This document shows positions 51,800 to 63,725 of a DNA stretch of 64,000 bases, piece by piece (position 1 is the stretch's first letter; the number at the start of each line of letters is the position of its first letter). Below the pieces are notes generated by a model. That model was not told the origin of the DNA and ran no database searches. It saw only the letters and a list, made by a program, of their open reading frames with translations. The translations under genes were made by a program, and so were the position numbers. Origin of the DNA: Scatophagus argus (lineage: Eukaryota; Chordata; Actinopteri; Scatophagidae); the NCBI RefSeq assembly GCF_020382885.2, contig NC_058512.1, forward strand, positions 8,210,802 through 8,274,801. Reading direction: 5' to 3'.

Positions 51800-54700
51800 C
51801 TATAAGCCTGTGAGGTCTACAATAGCTTTGATGAAAATCGTATCGTTTCTCAGATACGGGCTCTTGCCAGCCAGCTTAGCCAGTGGACAGAAGAGCGGGC
51901 AGCCACTGGCGATGTTCATTTCACTGGTTGGCTGCTGAAAGGAGGTGGAGGTGACATCGGGGCGGAAAGCATCAATAATGTGCTCTCTGTTGTTCTGATC
52001 CAAGAGCATTAGAGTCACCTGGAGAAAGAGAAGGAGAAGTTTTGTGCTACTGATCGTGATAATCGTGGCTTCAAATGGGTGGAAAGATCATCTACAAGTC
52101 TTCTTACCTTCTGACTGAAAGGCCATTTGAGCAGCGCATCGTACTTGCCCCTCATGACGACAAAGAACAGCGAAAGGTGTGTCCCTCTCCCCGTCCCGTC
52201 ACCATTCAAATATAGCCTCAGACACATTTTGTATCCGTATTTGCTGGAGTAAAACGCTGTGAGCAAGAAAAACAAGAACCCGGAATGTAAACAAAGCCTA
52301 AAAACTTTACTGAGAAAACAAAGATGACTTGTTAGAAGACATTTTCCTTTACCACATGCCAAAAGTTTAGATCATACAAATCATGTGATATTAGCTCACT
52401 CAAATTCAAAGCAACCACATGTGAGCACCTTTGAAATGCACAACGGGTGGTGATTATGTTTTCCATCTCACCTGGAGAGAACATTGCAGGTGAACGTCCA
52501 ATCACAGCATCTTGTCTATGGCGTGAGAAGTCAGGGATTTTCCAGACAAATATCCCATCATAGGTGCAGAATTGGAGTTCTCGCACCATGTGTTCGGTTT
52601 CAGACAGCTGCAAGTCTTTCATCGTGACTGTCCGCTCGAGCTGACACACTTTATTGGAGAGGTTTTCAATTTTTTCCTGGTCTAAACGATGCTGACGTGA
52701 GAAAGCCTCCAACGTAACCGAGCTGCGCTCCACCTCTCGGTTCAGGACACACACGATGCTTTCTAATGCACTTATCTGTCCAAAAACAGCAACAGATACA
52801 TTTAGATTCTCAATTAAGACAGAGAAAAATTAGCAGCCAACAATAAGCATCCAACACGTTTCAGGCTCACTTTTTTCTCCAAGTCCACGGACTGCGCAGA
52901 GGCTGCAGCTCCAGTGCCTATGTTGCCTCCCTCCTCAGGAGCCCTGTACAGGCCCAGACCAGAGTCCTCCTGCCACTCCCCGGGACCAGAACTGTCAGAC
53001 CGCGCCCGGCCCACGGACAGCACCATGGGCAGCAGCAGACGCAAGTGCTCCATGGTGCTGCTGTGCTCATGGTCGCTGAGCTTCCCGTTTTCTATCTGAG
53101 GAACAAAACACAGTTTATTTAGCCACCGGTGTATTTAGTGGCAAGCTGAAAAAGTCCAAACTGCAGAGAATAAATTGCAAATGACTGATAAACACTTGTC
53201 TAATGTTGGTGATATTAGTTCTGAGGAAGTTATGTCCAACTGTTTCAATGAGCAACAGACTTTAAAAAACATGTTGAGGTAGTGGTTATCAAGAGTCAAA
53301 CACCCATCGAGGACTCTGTGTGTGTGCCCTGGTAACGTAAGCCAGCAACTCTTTAAGTTTTATCAGATTTCAAACGTTCAAATGTTGCCAAACCCTGATT
53401 GGTGCACTGGAGGATATGACGTCACCATTTTTCAAACTCAGCCCCACCCACTTCAAACCATTTAAAGGAGCTCAGAGAAAATGGCCCAGTGAGACATCTT
53501 GAGACTGGTATCAATTTTGTAATCCAACTATGCACAAGGCAGTGAATATGTATATTTTCCTAAAATGTCAAACATCCTCTGAACAATAACAACTCTGCAT
53601 CAATAGTCTGTGTCGACCCGCTTCAATACCAAGTAACACAATGAAAGCATTATATTTGATTAGATTACTGCACATACCACAGATTTACAGCCCACTTCAC
53701 TGAAGGGACAGGCACTCTTTGACTTTGCGCAGGACCTGCTGTGGTCATTGAACTGAAGGTAGAAAGGAAGGTTAAGAGTTACTGGACCAGCGCTAAACGA
53801 ACAGAAAAGTGAAAGTGCAAGTGCATGATTGTCAGAGAGAAACTAAGTGGTCATGAAGGGAATTTTAAAGCACCATTTTCTAAAACCTTTACAAAGAAGC
53901 CTTAGACTTTCCAGATGTTCAGTGTGCAAAACTGACACCATCTAGTTTCATGGTACATTTATTTCTTCATTTTTATTATCACTTTTGCTTACCAGAAAGT
54001 CTTAGTCAAACCCACTGGAAGTGTCAGAACATGTTCTTTGCATAATAATATATATAAATTTTCATAACAATTCAGGGACAGGTGTTGCTTGGTTTGCTTT
54101 GGCTACGTAGCATTAGCCTAATCAGTGAATTTTGTATACACAGGTACAGCATTAAGAAGTCTAAGAGCCTCTTATAAACCTAAGAGCCTTTGTTCAAAGA
54201 GGACACTGTCAAACATTACCACGATGAGTGATTTAAAACCACTTAACTCCACGTATATATACATATAATGAAGAAAATTAAAAGGTAATATGAGGAACAG
54301 CTCAAGCTTTACCTTTTCTCTTGGGATCTTTTTCTTTCCGCAGTCCTTGCATTGTAAGGGAAACTTCAAACAGATCTCATCGTGGGCCTAAAGCACATCA
54401 GAATCAGAATCAGAATCAGAATTCCTTTATTTATCCCCGAGGGGAAATTCGTTTTTGTGCAGACAAAGGAGAAGTAGTATGAAGGAGTAGGAGAATATTA
54501 TCTTGGGTCCTTTAATGCAGACACAACTGCATCTGCTTTAACACGAGATAACTTTATCTCTCACCTTGATGTCTTTAAAGTTGAAGGTCATTTTGCAGTA
54601 TTTGCAGTTGAGTGTTCTTGCTTCACATTCTCTCTCATTATGTCTGTCCTTCTCCGAACAAAGGATAAACGTTTGGCAGGCCTCACACTGTACTCGCTCG

Positions 54701-57687
54701 AATTCACAACGACCCTCATGCTTAGCCTAAAAAAAATAGAGGACAACTATATTATTAGTGCTGTTGTCACATAAGCAAAGCAGGTGTGTTCTGGTATTTG
54801 TTGTTGTTTTGTTTTAGAAAGAGAGTCACAACAAAACCAGTCACATAAAAGCTCCTGATCTTTTGGCAGTTTTTATATAAATGCGACACACCCTTGTTAG
54901 ACGTGTGGTACAGGATGAACGTAGCTAAATGTAGAAAAACAAGTTACTTAACCGCAGGTTCACATCTCACGCAAAGGAAAGGTGCACTTAATTATCAAAG
55001 TGATCTCTAAGATTCTGTGACCATGCAATTTTTGCCGAGATTATTATTATTTTTCTTTTCCACTGTAACCCAATAGGGTGAGACTTAATATTTGTAGCAA
55101 AGAAGTGAGATAAGAAGGGAGATTTGAGAGACAAGAGCTATCAATAAAGGAAAAATGGAAGTACGACAAAACCTTACTGGAAAAAAGCTTTTTTTTCTTT
55201 AAAGTGCTAAAAATAAAAATTAAAAGATAAAATATCTACGTTTTAAAAAAATAGCGGGAAATGAAAGGGCGGAGCTCAACTGTGAGGCGGAGTCCACCGA
55301 CCAGGAAGTTAGTCTCTTTCAGAATGGCAACGAACAGCACGCATGAAGCCACAGAGCTGCAACCTCAGGTAGGCTAGCCTGTTTTTCGCTTTGACTGTTC
55401 ACTGTGCAGATGTAACGCCAGCAAACCTTGAACCAAACAACCACACCAAAATATGAATCATCATTTAGCAGTCAAATCCCCGTCCTTCCAACGTCACCCA
55501 GACACCTCGCTTAGTCCGTTTTTCCAGCTTTGTGGGACCTGGTTTTGGGTGTGTTGGCTAGCTAACAACAGCGAAGCTGTTTTCCACTCAACAGTGACAA
55601 AGACAGCAGCACGTGTTTCTTACTAGCTTACCAGTCAGAGCCACATTTACAAAGCGAGAAAAATAATATTAGCACCATGCGCAAGCGTCATTACTTTAAA
55701 TATCTCCTGTTGTCACATTATTTTAACATTTCCTGTATCTACACGAAGTTGTGTTGAGATAAAACCACAAACGGAGCGAGAGCACTAAGACATCGTCAGA
55801 GAGCATCAGAAAGTCTCTTTAATACACAAACTCGCCCCACACTGTGATGTTCACAGCAGAAACAGAACTAGCAATCAAACGGACACTCATTCAAACGGAG
55901 AAACACAAACAGCCTTTATGACTCTAATGGGGATTTTTCCACAAACAGTCTGTGTCAAGGATAGAATCATCGTCTCAATCTAATGTCAGACGGCTCATGT
56001 GAATTTGTTTTTTCCCTTGAGAACTGATGAAACGTAAGTCTAAAAAAAGCAGTTTCATTATCATACAATGGTCAACTAGCTGTCACCAGCTTCACCAGCT
56101 GTCAGGCTAATCTTGAGCCCACATGGCCTTTTATGTTCTGGTACTTTCCACACTGACTTGTTGTTGTTAGCTGAGTGGATAACATGGGGATTTTCCAGAC
56201 CGCGTGTTAGGTTTCACTTCCTGTTTTTTGTACTGCTGCAGTGCATACAGTATGGGCAAAAAAAAATTCACAGAAGAACCCAGAATATGTGCACTGCTGG
56301 TATTAAAAAGATTTCAAACAAATACTCCCACTTTTGTTTTGGTTGTGGTAAACTAACACTTGGGTAAATACTGGGAAAGGCAGGGACAGACACTCATCTA
56401 GAAAGCACTAAGCACAACCACAAGTTGAGATGTATACCTCACCTCATATTCTTTTATCGACCCTGTCCAGTCACAGCCCTCGTTCAAACACCTGGCAGGC
56501 AGACTTGCTATCTCTCGACCTGCAGCATTGTCTGGAAATACCTAGTGAGGGAGTAATGAACACAAAGCTCCAAATTATAATAGCAAGGAGACATAATAGT
56601 TTGCATTGTGCTACTCTGTGGTGGGGGAAACCCCAGACTGTTGTCATATAAGTTTCTCTGAAGCAGATGGGTGTGGAAGATGTCTCATAAGAAAGCAATG
56701 TTGGCAGGAAACTACATGCTAGAACTTACTTCACTACTATTCAGAATGGACATAGGTTCCTCATACATCTCTTCTTGGCGACAGGCTTCACACGGCTTTG
56801 GCCCAGAACTGACAAACGAAACAGTTTACTTTGCAGTTAGTAAAAAAAAAAACCCCAACAACAACAATAGCTAGTTATTGCTAACAGTCAGCAACAATTT
56901 TGCTGTGTTCTAAGGAACGCAGCACAAGTAGATGATTCTCTAACCACTGCAACAGAAGTGAAACAAGCTTGAAGTGCTATATAAATGCTGCCATTTGCAA
57001 AAGTTGTCAAAAATGGAAAAAGGACAAAGGAAAAATGTTTTAGCTTTCGCAAAGATGAGTTCAAATAAATGAATAACACACACACACATACGCACGCAAA
57101 GTACAGGTGAAACTATGGTTTAGTTTAATACATTTTGTTGTATAGCCGTTAAAATTATTTCATTCCCTGTATTGTCACCCTATGCGATAACCATCACCAT
57201 ACATAAGGTGACACACCAGCATATTTAAAATAGCTAAGCAGTAAAACATGAAAACAAAGAAAAGAAAATGAGTTAGAATGAGTCAGCACTGTCAAATCCT
57301 TGTGAATCACTGGTGGCTCCAGTAAAATAATCCAGTCATGTGGTGGATGAGTCTGCATAAAGTAACTGACCTCGGGATCTTCAAAGAATTTGCAGAGGTG
57401 ATAAGAACATAGGAAGTGCTGAGACATGTCCACTAAGAGGGTAAGCATTAGGGGAAGGGAAGGAAGGAAGTTTCCACATGACCGTAAATGGTCTGAGGAT
57501 GTTCAGTCTACCTGGTGAGCTGCTTGAAGCAGTGTACACAGAAGCGGTGACCACACTGAGCCTGGACAGGCTTCCTCAGGACCTGGAGACACAGCTGACA
57601 TTTGTATTTATTTTCCATAGGCACTGACAGCACACTGAGGGGGATCCCTGGTAAAGAGTTTTGACAGTCCAACGAAATTCGTGCCAT
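51800..57687 (-). CDS. traf2: TNF receptor-associated factor 2 (RING E3 adaptor)
   Basis: There are ten coding exons on the minus strand: 57687-57512, 56808-56730, 56541-56443, 54726-54565, 54387-54313, 53752-53678, 53095-52871, 52775-52472, 52256-52108, 52018-51800. All borders are GT-AG with continuous phase, giving 520 residues (human 501). The RING finger has all eight ligands (C30, C33, C45, H47, C50, C53, C65, C68). TRAF-type zinc fingers follow (about 100-250), then a coiled coil (about 285-355, with IVCVLNREVER and RQHRLDQEKIE) and the TRAF-C/MATH domain from YDGIFVWKIPDF to the C-terminal AIVDLTGL. TRAF2 links TNF-receptor family members and TRADD to NF-kB and JNK signalling in the cytoplasm and recruits cIAP1/2. 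Its motifs match TRAF2 better than TRAF1, 3 or 5, but I cannot say which teleost traf2 paralogue this is. The start ATG lies 28 bases inside an acceptor at 57,715, so a non-coding exon precedes it. Confidence 0.95.
54400..54470 (+). repeat. Teleost retroposon tail (GAATCA repeats and ATTTATCCCCGAGGGG core)
   Basis: Several tandem GAATCA units are followed by ATTCCTTTATTTATCCCCGAGGGGAAATTCG. This is the widespread fish SINE/LINE tail, with a GC-rich hairpin (CCCC/GGGG). It lies directly beside the acceptor of the traf2 exon that starts at 54,387 on the minus strand. The retroposon family is unassigned. Confidence 0.75.
54727..56442 (-). other. traf2: traf2 intron 3 (1.7 kb) containing an opposite-strand promoter-like segment
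   Basis: This intron separates the exons coding for the first and next zinc-finger segments. The donor GAG|GTGAGG (56,442) and acceptor TTTTTTTTAG (54,727) are standard. It contains a CpG-rich plus-strand first-exon-like segment at about 55,240-55,380, described separately, and otherwise no gene. Confidence 0.75.
55240..55375 (+). promoter_or_regulatory. Promoter and first-exon-like segment antisense to traf2
   Basis: Within the traf2 intron, a GC-rich island carries AGGGCGGAGCT and AGGCGGAG boxes. A good-context plus-strand ATG follows at 55,324. It opens 15 codons (MATNSTHEATELQPQ) that end exactly at CAG|GTAGGC. The next 200 bases show GGCTAGCTAAC words and CpGs like those after the fubp3, fbxw5 and coq4 starts. 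I do not recognise the peptide and cannot find its second exon, so it may be a nested gene, an antisense transcript or a dead promoter. Confidence 0.4.
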
Positions 57688-57714
57688 TGTTCTCCATCAA
57701 CCTGGTGCTATATC

Positions 57715-60700
57715 CTGTGAATGAATACCATACATAACAGCTGTTAACAACAAAACAAGCCTTTCGAGACAGACAGCACATCAATCACAACATTTTGTGT
57801 TTTCCCCAAGACACTTAATTACTTAATGAACAGTTCCAGTAGGTATAAATCTAACTAATAATTACCAGAATGTCTGACTTCAACCCACTGGAAGTGTCAG
57901 AACACGTGAAATCCACTAATTGTACTGAAAGTACAAAATGAGTATCAATCAAGCCCTGAAGTGAAAGTGACACTGTATGGTTGAATCATAATTGTGAAAC
58001 TGCGGGAGTCTGCCATCTTAACCTTATTAAGTTGGCTACTACAGACTAAAACATGTTTTAAATCTTACATCTTATGTAGTCAAAACAGATGTGAATCTGT
58101 TGTAATACCACACATGGAAATAACCTGTGGCTTTGCATGAATTTCCAAAGATGTAAAACCACTGAAAGTACAATGGAACCCCTGTGACTAAGATACACGT
58201 TACATTGGCATGTGTTTCCAGAATGCCTGCATTATCCAGGAAGCCTACATGAGATATGGGAAAAATTTCTCAAAATAGTGAGAGAAAAACAAACAACTTT
58301 TGATAAAACCTAAGATCAGGCCAACTATAACATGATGCAACAGATCACAATGGATGCCAACTGTTACAGTTAAGGAGACATAAGGAGACAAAACATAAAA
58401 ATTGTGGTAACAGCACCATCATGTGCCCAGTCTGTCTGTGAGCTTTATTTTCTTGATTAATTGGTAAACTATATAAACAAAAGTATTGGAGCTGTAGCTT
58501 TGCAGCTATAACAGCTTCCACTCTGCTGGGAAGGCTTTCCACAAGATTTTGGAGTGTTTCTGTGGGAATTTTTGCCCATTCATGCAGTAGAGCATTTGTG
58601 AGGTCAGACACTGATGTTGGACCAAAAGGCCTGACTGGCAGTTGCTGTTCCTGGTCAATCCAAAGGTGTTCGATGGGGTTGAGGTCAGGACTTTGTGCAG
58701 ACCAGTCAAGTTCTTCCACACCAAACTCATCCAACCATGTCTTTATGGATGTTGCTTTGTGCACTGGGGCACAGCCATGCCATAGAAAAGGGCCTTTCCC
58801 AAACTGTTGTCCAGAGTTGGAAGCATAGCATTGTCCAAAGTGTCTTGATATGCTGAAGCAACCAGCCCCATAAAGCGGAGTGTCTTGATACTTTTGTCTA
58901 TATAGTGTATGTGGTATTCATCTATGTGCCAGGACAGGACAGTGTTCTCATGCTATATGCACTTATTTAGATTTAGGTATGCCATCTCCTGCTCAAAAGA
59001 TGAATTTTCTTAAAAAGTCACACACAATGCTCACAATCTTACTTGTGCTGCCACCTAGTGGTAGTTTTATTTTCTGCCCACAATATATGGACTACAACAC
59101 AAGGCACAACGTGAAGATGGTGAGCAGTTACGGATTACTTTTTACGTGTCAGTGCACAAATTAAATGAGGTTCCAAGATATTGCAGATTTATATCTTTTA
59201 CGACGTTGTAAGTCTTCGCGTACACATCTGTACGTCTTATGTTGGAAAGTGTGATTACAGTGACCCCTACAGGCCACACCAACTGGTATGAAACTGAGCG
59301 AGGTCAAAAGCGGCAGTGGTACTTTAAATCTATTTGTCTAATTTTAAAAAGCTGTGAGATGCTGCAAGGCTCGTGATGTGTGTTTACTCTTTGTCAGCGT
59401 CAGCTGTATCTCCGAATAAACAATGAAAAAAAAAAACCAACTAGGGGAGGCTGAATAAGTCTAGTCAGCTTCCAATTCACAATTCCAATAATGTTCGTCA
59501 GACTAAGCTTGAAGTAATGAGTTGTCCAAATCAGACTACAAAACCCATTGACATCATGTCACTCCCACAGTCTGCCGCATTGGACACAGTATGACAGTTG
59601 TGCAGGAACTACATTTGGTACTTTTACGCCATTATAAAAAATACTTCCTTTTAGAAAGCTGCTCTATAAATGTTTGATCTGTTAATGAGTACATTATTGT
59701 ATTATTTATTTATTATTTGATTACTGAGAAATACATTATGGGAAATGAGTAGCGAGTATTTTTCCCATATGACATGTCATCATACACCAATGTAATCCCA
59801 CACAAACACAGCAAATACTGTTTGATGTTTGCGGCCTGTCACAGCGCACAACCGGGTTGGAGTTTTAAAAATGCCAAAAACGTTATACTACAGTATGTGC
59901 ATGCATGCAAGTATTACATGTCAACTCTGCACACAACCAGATCGAAATTAACATGTAATGACAGGACTGATTAACCTCTGAAACCTTTTGGCTTGCAGTT
60001 GACAGTTGCTTAACAGGTATGAAGCTTATCTGGTTTTAACTGCAGTACAAAAGCCAGTTTTGAGCAGTGTTGTCTCCACCTATTCATTTACTTGAGTGAA
60101 AGCATATCTTTAAAAAATAATTCACCCGTAGATAAATATTCAGTGTCAAACAGAATTCCACTCACAAAAACACATAAATACTATATAAAATTCAACTCAG
60201 CCTTTTGCTAATGTGAGACAGCGGTAACAGGGCTATCTGTTTAAATAAGGTGGAGGTAAAGGCCATATTTTCCACCAACATTGCACTGTTTGGTTACAAA
60301 ACACGCTCTTTATCCTGCACTGAGTGTATGTAGACTGTGTGCCTCTGGTTTCTCATTATGTTTCTACTAGGAATGAGAGCTTAGTGAACCCTTTGTTGAA
60401 GTGGCTTAAAAGTGGGAAATATCTGAACTTTCTATGTGGGGAAGTGAAATAAAAGTGTCAATTCAAAACTTAAAAAGACAGATGGAACTGGCAACTTTAA
60501 GGTTACCATGAGAACCTTTACATTTACATTTTCAAAATGATCTTTGCATAATGAGTAATGATGAAAATCTTGTGATCAGATGACTAAAAGCTAGAGAGTG
60601 TTCATGCTCATCATGAGACTTAATTTGCTACAAGTCATCATTTGACCAACAGCAACCTTTAAAGTAAACATTCAGACTACAAACATTATAATTTTTCCAG

Positions 60701-61907
60701 AAACATTCAGTCTCATTCATCTCACATTTGTATTCATTCAATAAATATTTCTGGTAAATCCCAACTTTGACAACATGACATTACAAAGCATTTTAACTAT
60801 GTTTGAAATATTTTGGTAAACATTAAACTATTGCTGACATTTTATTAGCCTTTCTAACAAGACTAAATAATGATATTTTATGAGTTTATTTGTCAAATTT
60901 TCAAATTTGAACTACTAACTCTTACACTTGGCAATGAAACAGCAATACTGGTTATCTTACAGTGAATTCTCCAGAACAGTGACCAGTCATCGTTTAGTAA
61001 TCATGTTACACCCAAGATTACTTCATATCAACTTGAGTAGGAACCCTGTTTAAGGCTGGAAAAGTTTTATATTTCATTTCTGTGAACTATCCTATACTGG
61101 TTTCACTGCCTGTTCCTGTTTAAATTCTCAGAATGCTTATCAGACAGATAAGCACATTCAAACTGTAGGCTGATTCATATTTCTTCACCTTTACAAAACA
61201 TGTGGTGGTGAATGTATTCTGATATTTCACAATCTTTTAATGAGTTTCATTTGGTGAAACCTACCCTGTAGGAGGAAAAAATGGTATATGATTCAAGAAC
61301 AACATGACATGAAAAACAACCTTGAGGAAAATCTTACTAACTTCAAGAATACACTCAAGCTGGTGATTAGATTGTGTATTCATGGAAACCTTGAGTGGCT
61401 GCCAATTAGAAAACCAGTGAAAACAACAATTAAATTAAACCACGTAATCACATATAGAAACTGGAGTTGTGTAAAAGCTGGTTGAAAATGCCGGAAATGA
61501 GAACGTAAGTAACTTAAAAGCACCCATATGCACAAGTATAACGAAACTACTTTTTGAACTTGATCCACAGAGTCACGCAAACTCTGTCACCAACTGTCAC
61601 CTAACAACCATCACCACCAACAACTGCTGCATTCTTAAACAAAACGATCTGTTGAAAAATAAAGTACAGCTATCCATTCAGTTTCCTCCGCAATGACTTC
61701 CCTGTCTCAAAAACATAATCACTGACTGCATTTTAAACAGCTACGTGAAGGCAACACCAACAACGCCGTCTACACTTCACGCTCCCTGTACGCTCGCCCT
61801 ATTCGCAGTCAGTCAGTCAGTCAGTTTTTCTCTCAGTCCGGCAAGTGCTTCCAGGGTCTGAGTCTGCTGCGACACAGTATCGAAACCAAACCAAACCCTT
61901 TACTCAC
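57715..61907 (-). other. traf2: traf2 5' intron (putative, 4.2 kb)
   Basis: The acceptor ATTCACAG at 57,715 on the minus strand precedes the coding start exon. The best upstream minus-strand donor I see is TTG|GTGAGTA at 61,907. The interval is AT-rich and contains a Tc1/mariner remnant (58,465-58,909). No coding exons are evident on either strand. Confidence 0.45.
58465..58909 (-). mobile_element. Deleted Tc1/mariner-family transposon
   Basis: The ends TAAACTATATAAACAAAAGT and the reverse complement of ACTTTTGTCTATATAGTGTA form imperfect terminal inverted repeats bounded by TA dinucleotides, the Tc1/mariner target. The minus strand between them encodes the C-terminal part of a transposase: WLDEFGVEELDWSAQSPDLNP, then IEHLW with the third catalytic acidic residue, followed by LPSRVEAVIAAK. 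The N-terminal two thirds, including the two catalytic Asp and the DNA-binding region, are missing, so the copy is dead. Confidence 0.85.
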
Positions 61908-62050
61908 CAATGTTGCAAAAGTGCGTGCTCCACTTATACTAGCATGCCAGATCTACCCCGGTATTTATGTTACACCCACTTCAGACACGTCAGCCTTAAC
62001 GGGAGGTTAGTGTTTTTCGCTTCAGTCGACAATCTCTTAGTTAGCTCGTA
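61908..62050 (-). promoter_or_regulatory. traf2: Putative traf2 non-coding first exon and promoter side
   Basis: The GTGAGTA donor ending the segment on the minus strand (61,907-61,901) has near-perfect consensus. It points from the CpG/GCTAGC-rich region that also holds the coq4 start. This makes a divergent traf2-coq4 promoter plausible. The transcription start is not determinable here. Confidence 0.3.
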
Positions 62051-62079
62051 CCTTTGCGGTAGCGAGTAACTTATACAGC

Positions 62080-62571
62080 TGTCATTTTTACTTTATTTAA
62101 TCGTTTGTGTTATCGGCTAAAAACAAGTAATTTAATGTACCACGCACATAATTTATACTTTACGTCGTAGTAGCTACACAACTTTAGGTAGCTAGCGTTA
62201 GTTAATGACTAAGTTGGGCAGTTTTGACAGCCCTTTTACAGTGTTTTTAGCGAATTAACTGTTCGGTCAGATAACTGCTTAAGTAAGTAGTCACCTGGCA
62301 AGCAGAAACACCAGCCTAGTCAACTAACCTTCGCGTCTTTATTGTGCCACTGCCATCACTCAGGAAACGCATTGGCAACCTTTGACTGTATCTACAATTT
62401 TGTTGCTGCATGCGCTTCTTTTGTTTGAATAAGGTAGCTGGGGAGAACGGAGTCACCGTCTGTAGACGCTCTGTAGTGCACTACAGTACCTCACCCATCC
62501 CGCCCCTCCGCCGTGGCTGTGCCGGAGTTAAAAACTATCTAAAACAATGCGCATGCACATTAGCGTTCGCA
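62080..62571 (+). promoter_or_regulatory. coq4: coq4 promoter (probably divergent with traf2)
   Basis: The region is CpG-bearing, with CCCGCCCCTCCGCC (a GC box) and TGCGCATGCA at 62,548-62,557, which fits the NRF1 motif of nuclear genes for mitochondrial proteins. GTAGCTAGCGTTAG words flank it. There is no TATA box. If transcription starts upstream of 62,547, the mRNA carries an out-of-frame ATG overlapping the coq4 start. Confidence 0.5.
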
Positions 62572-63725
62572 ATGTTGCTGCACTTGGGTCATGCATTAAA
62601 AGGGCTAAATTCACGGCAATGCGTGCTGATCTCCAAAGGTAACTCTGTTATTTTAAAGCGAATTGCGCAATGGTACCACGATTATTTTCAAATAAATCCA
62701 GCTAGATGTACGTGTCCTTGTTTCTGTTTTAATGTCAAAACGTAGCTGTCCGGGCAGTTTAGCTAGCATTACCAAAGAAAGCATAAACAGTACTACTAGC
62801 TACTTTACGTAGCTAGCTTAGTGGACATCTGGTCATGGTCATATTATTTAAGGAAATTGAAGCAGTGATGCATGAGTCATAGGCCAGATTTGTCTTGAAA
62901 CAGTAGCTGGGGTCTTGCAGGGCCTGGTTTTCAGAAAGTGATTACCTTTGTGTGTTATATTAGTATTCACTGCTTGGGACTGTGGTCCCTGGATGGCACA
63001 GAAGGTGGTAGGGAAGGTGATGTGCCCTGCTGTTTTTTCGGAGGTGGAGATTTGAAACTAACTGCTGAAAACACTTATGAAGAGGTTTCAATCTCAGCTT
63101 TGTTTGGCTTACTGTCCATACAAAATACCAAAAATACCACCTCCGCTAAATTGCGATTCATAGCCGCCCTGAAAGGAAATGGGAGGGAAACATCCTGACA
63201 GGAAAACAGTCCCACAAACAGAGCAGAGGAGCCTAATGAAGAGGATACAAAGGAGTCCAAACACAAGTTTTGTTTTTTTTTTTCGAATTCACAATACCTG
63301 GATTCTGTCGTAACTTTTTTGTTTTGTAATTGTCAGTTTTCTTTCTAAGGGTGCACCTATAATCCATTGTAGTATACTAAGGTTGCACCAGTATATGGGA
63401 GGTTTTAGCCACTTACTGTAGAGCATAACAAAGGTTTTTGCTCTGAAATGCATCATTATCAGCAAACTGTTGAGTTGTTATGTTATGAAACAGTTGTCAG
63501 CTACATTATTAGAGTTTCTTAATCCTGCTCCTAATGTTGCTCAACTTTTGTCTCAAGCAGTGTGTGTCCAGCAGCTGCACAGTAGCAGCAGCAGCAGCAG
63601 CGATGGGCTTACAGACAGCTGCCATGATGGCCTTTACCCTGAACACATCCACACCACTCCCATCCAGAAAGCCCTGTTGGCTGTTGGGTCAGGTGTGGTT
63701 GCACTACAAAACCCCTACAGACATG
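62572..63725 (+). CDS. coq4: Ubiquinone biosynthesis protein COQ4, 5' part (exons 1-2)
   Basis: Exon 1 is 62572-62638 and exon 2 is 63561-63725; the phases join (1 to 1) and the gene continues past the window end. The first 22 codons (MLLHLGHALKGLNSRQ...) are basic and hydrophobic with no acidic residue, as in a mitochondrial presequence. A run of seven Ser follows, then GLYPEHIHTTPIQKALLAVG and VALQNPYRH. These match the conserved start of COQ4, whose human form reads HLPTSPLQKGLLAAG then YNPYRH. COQ4 is a zinc-binding matrix-side inner-membrane protein of the coenzyme Q synthesis complex, reported to act in decarboxylation and hydroxylation of the head group. The exon 2 match is strong; the exon 1 start is inferred from phase, context and presequence character. 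Confidence 0.85.

Noticed and set aside
53417-53424. Perfect TGACGTCA CRE-like site in a traf2 intron
   Set aside because: It lies far from any promoter, within sequence that looks like a dispersed repeat; a single 8-mer is not enough.
62410-62745. 111-codon plus-strand frame as a separate gene
   Set aside because: Its in-frame part from 62,572 is coq4 exon 1. The rest runs through promoter and intron sequence.
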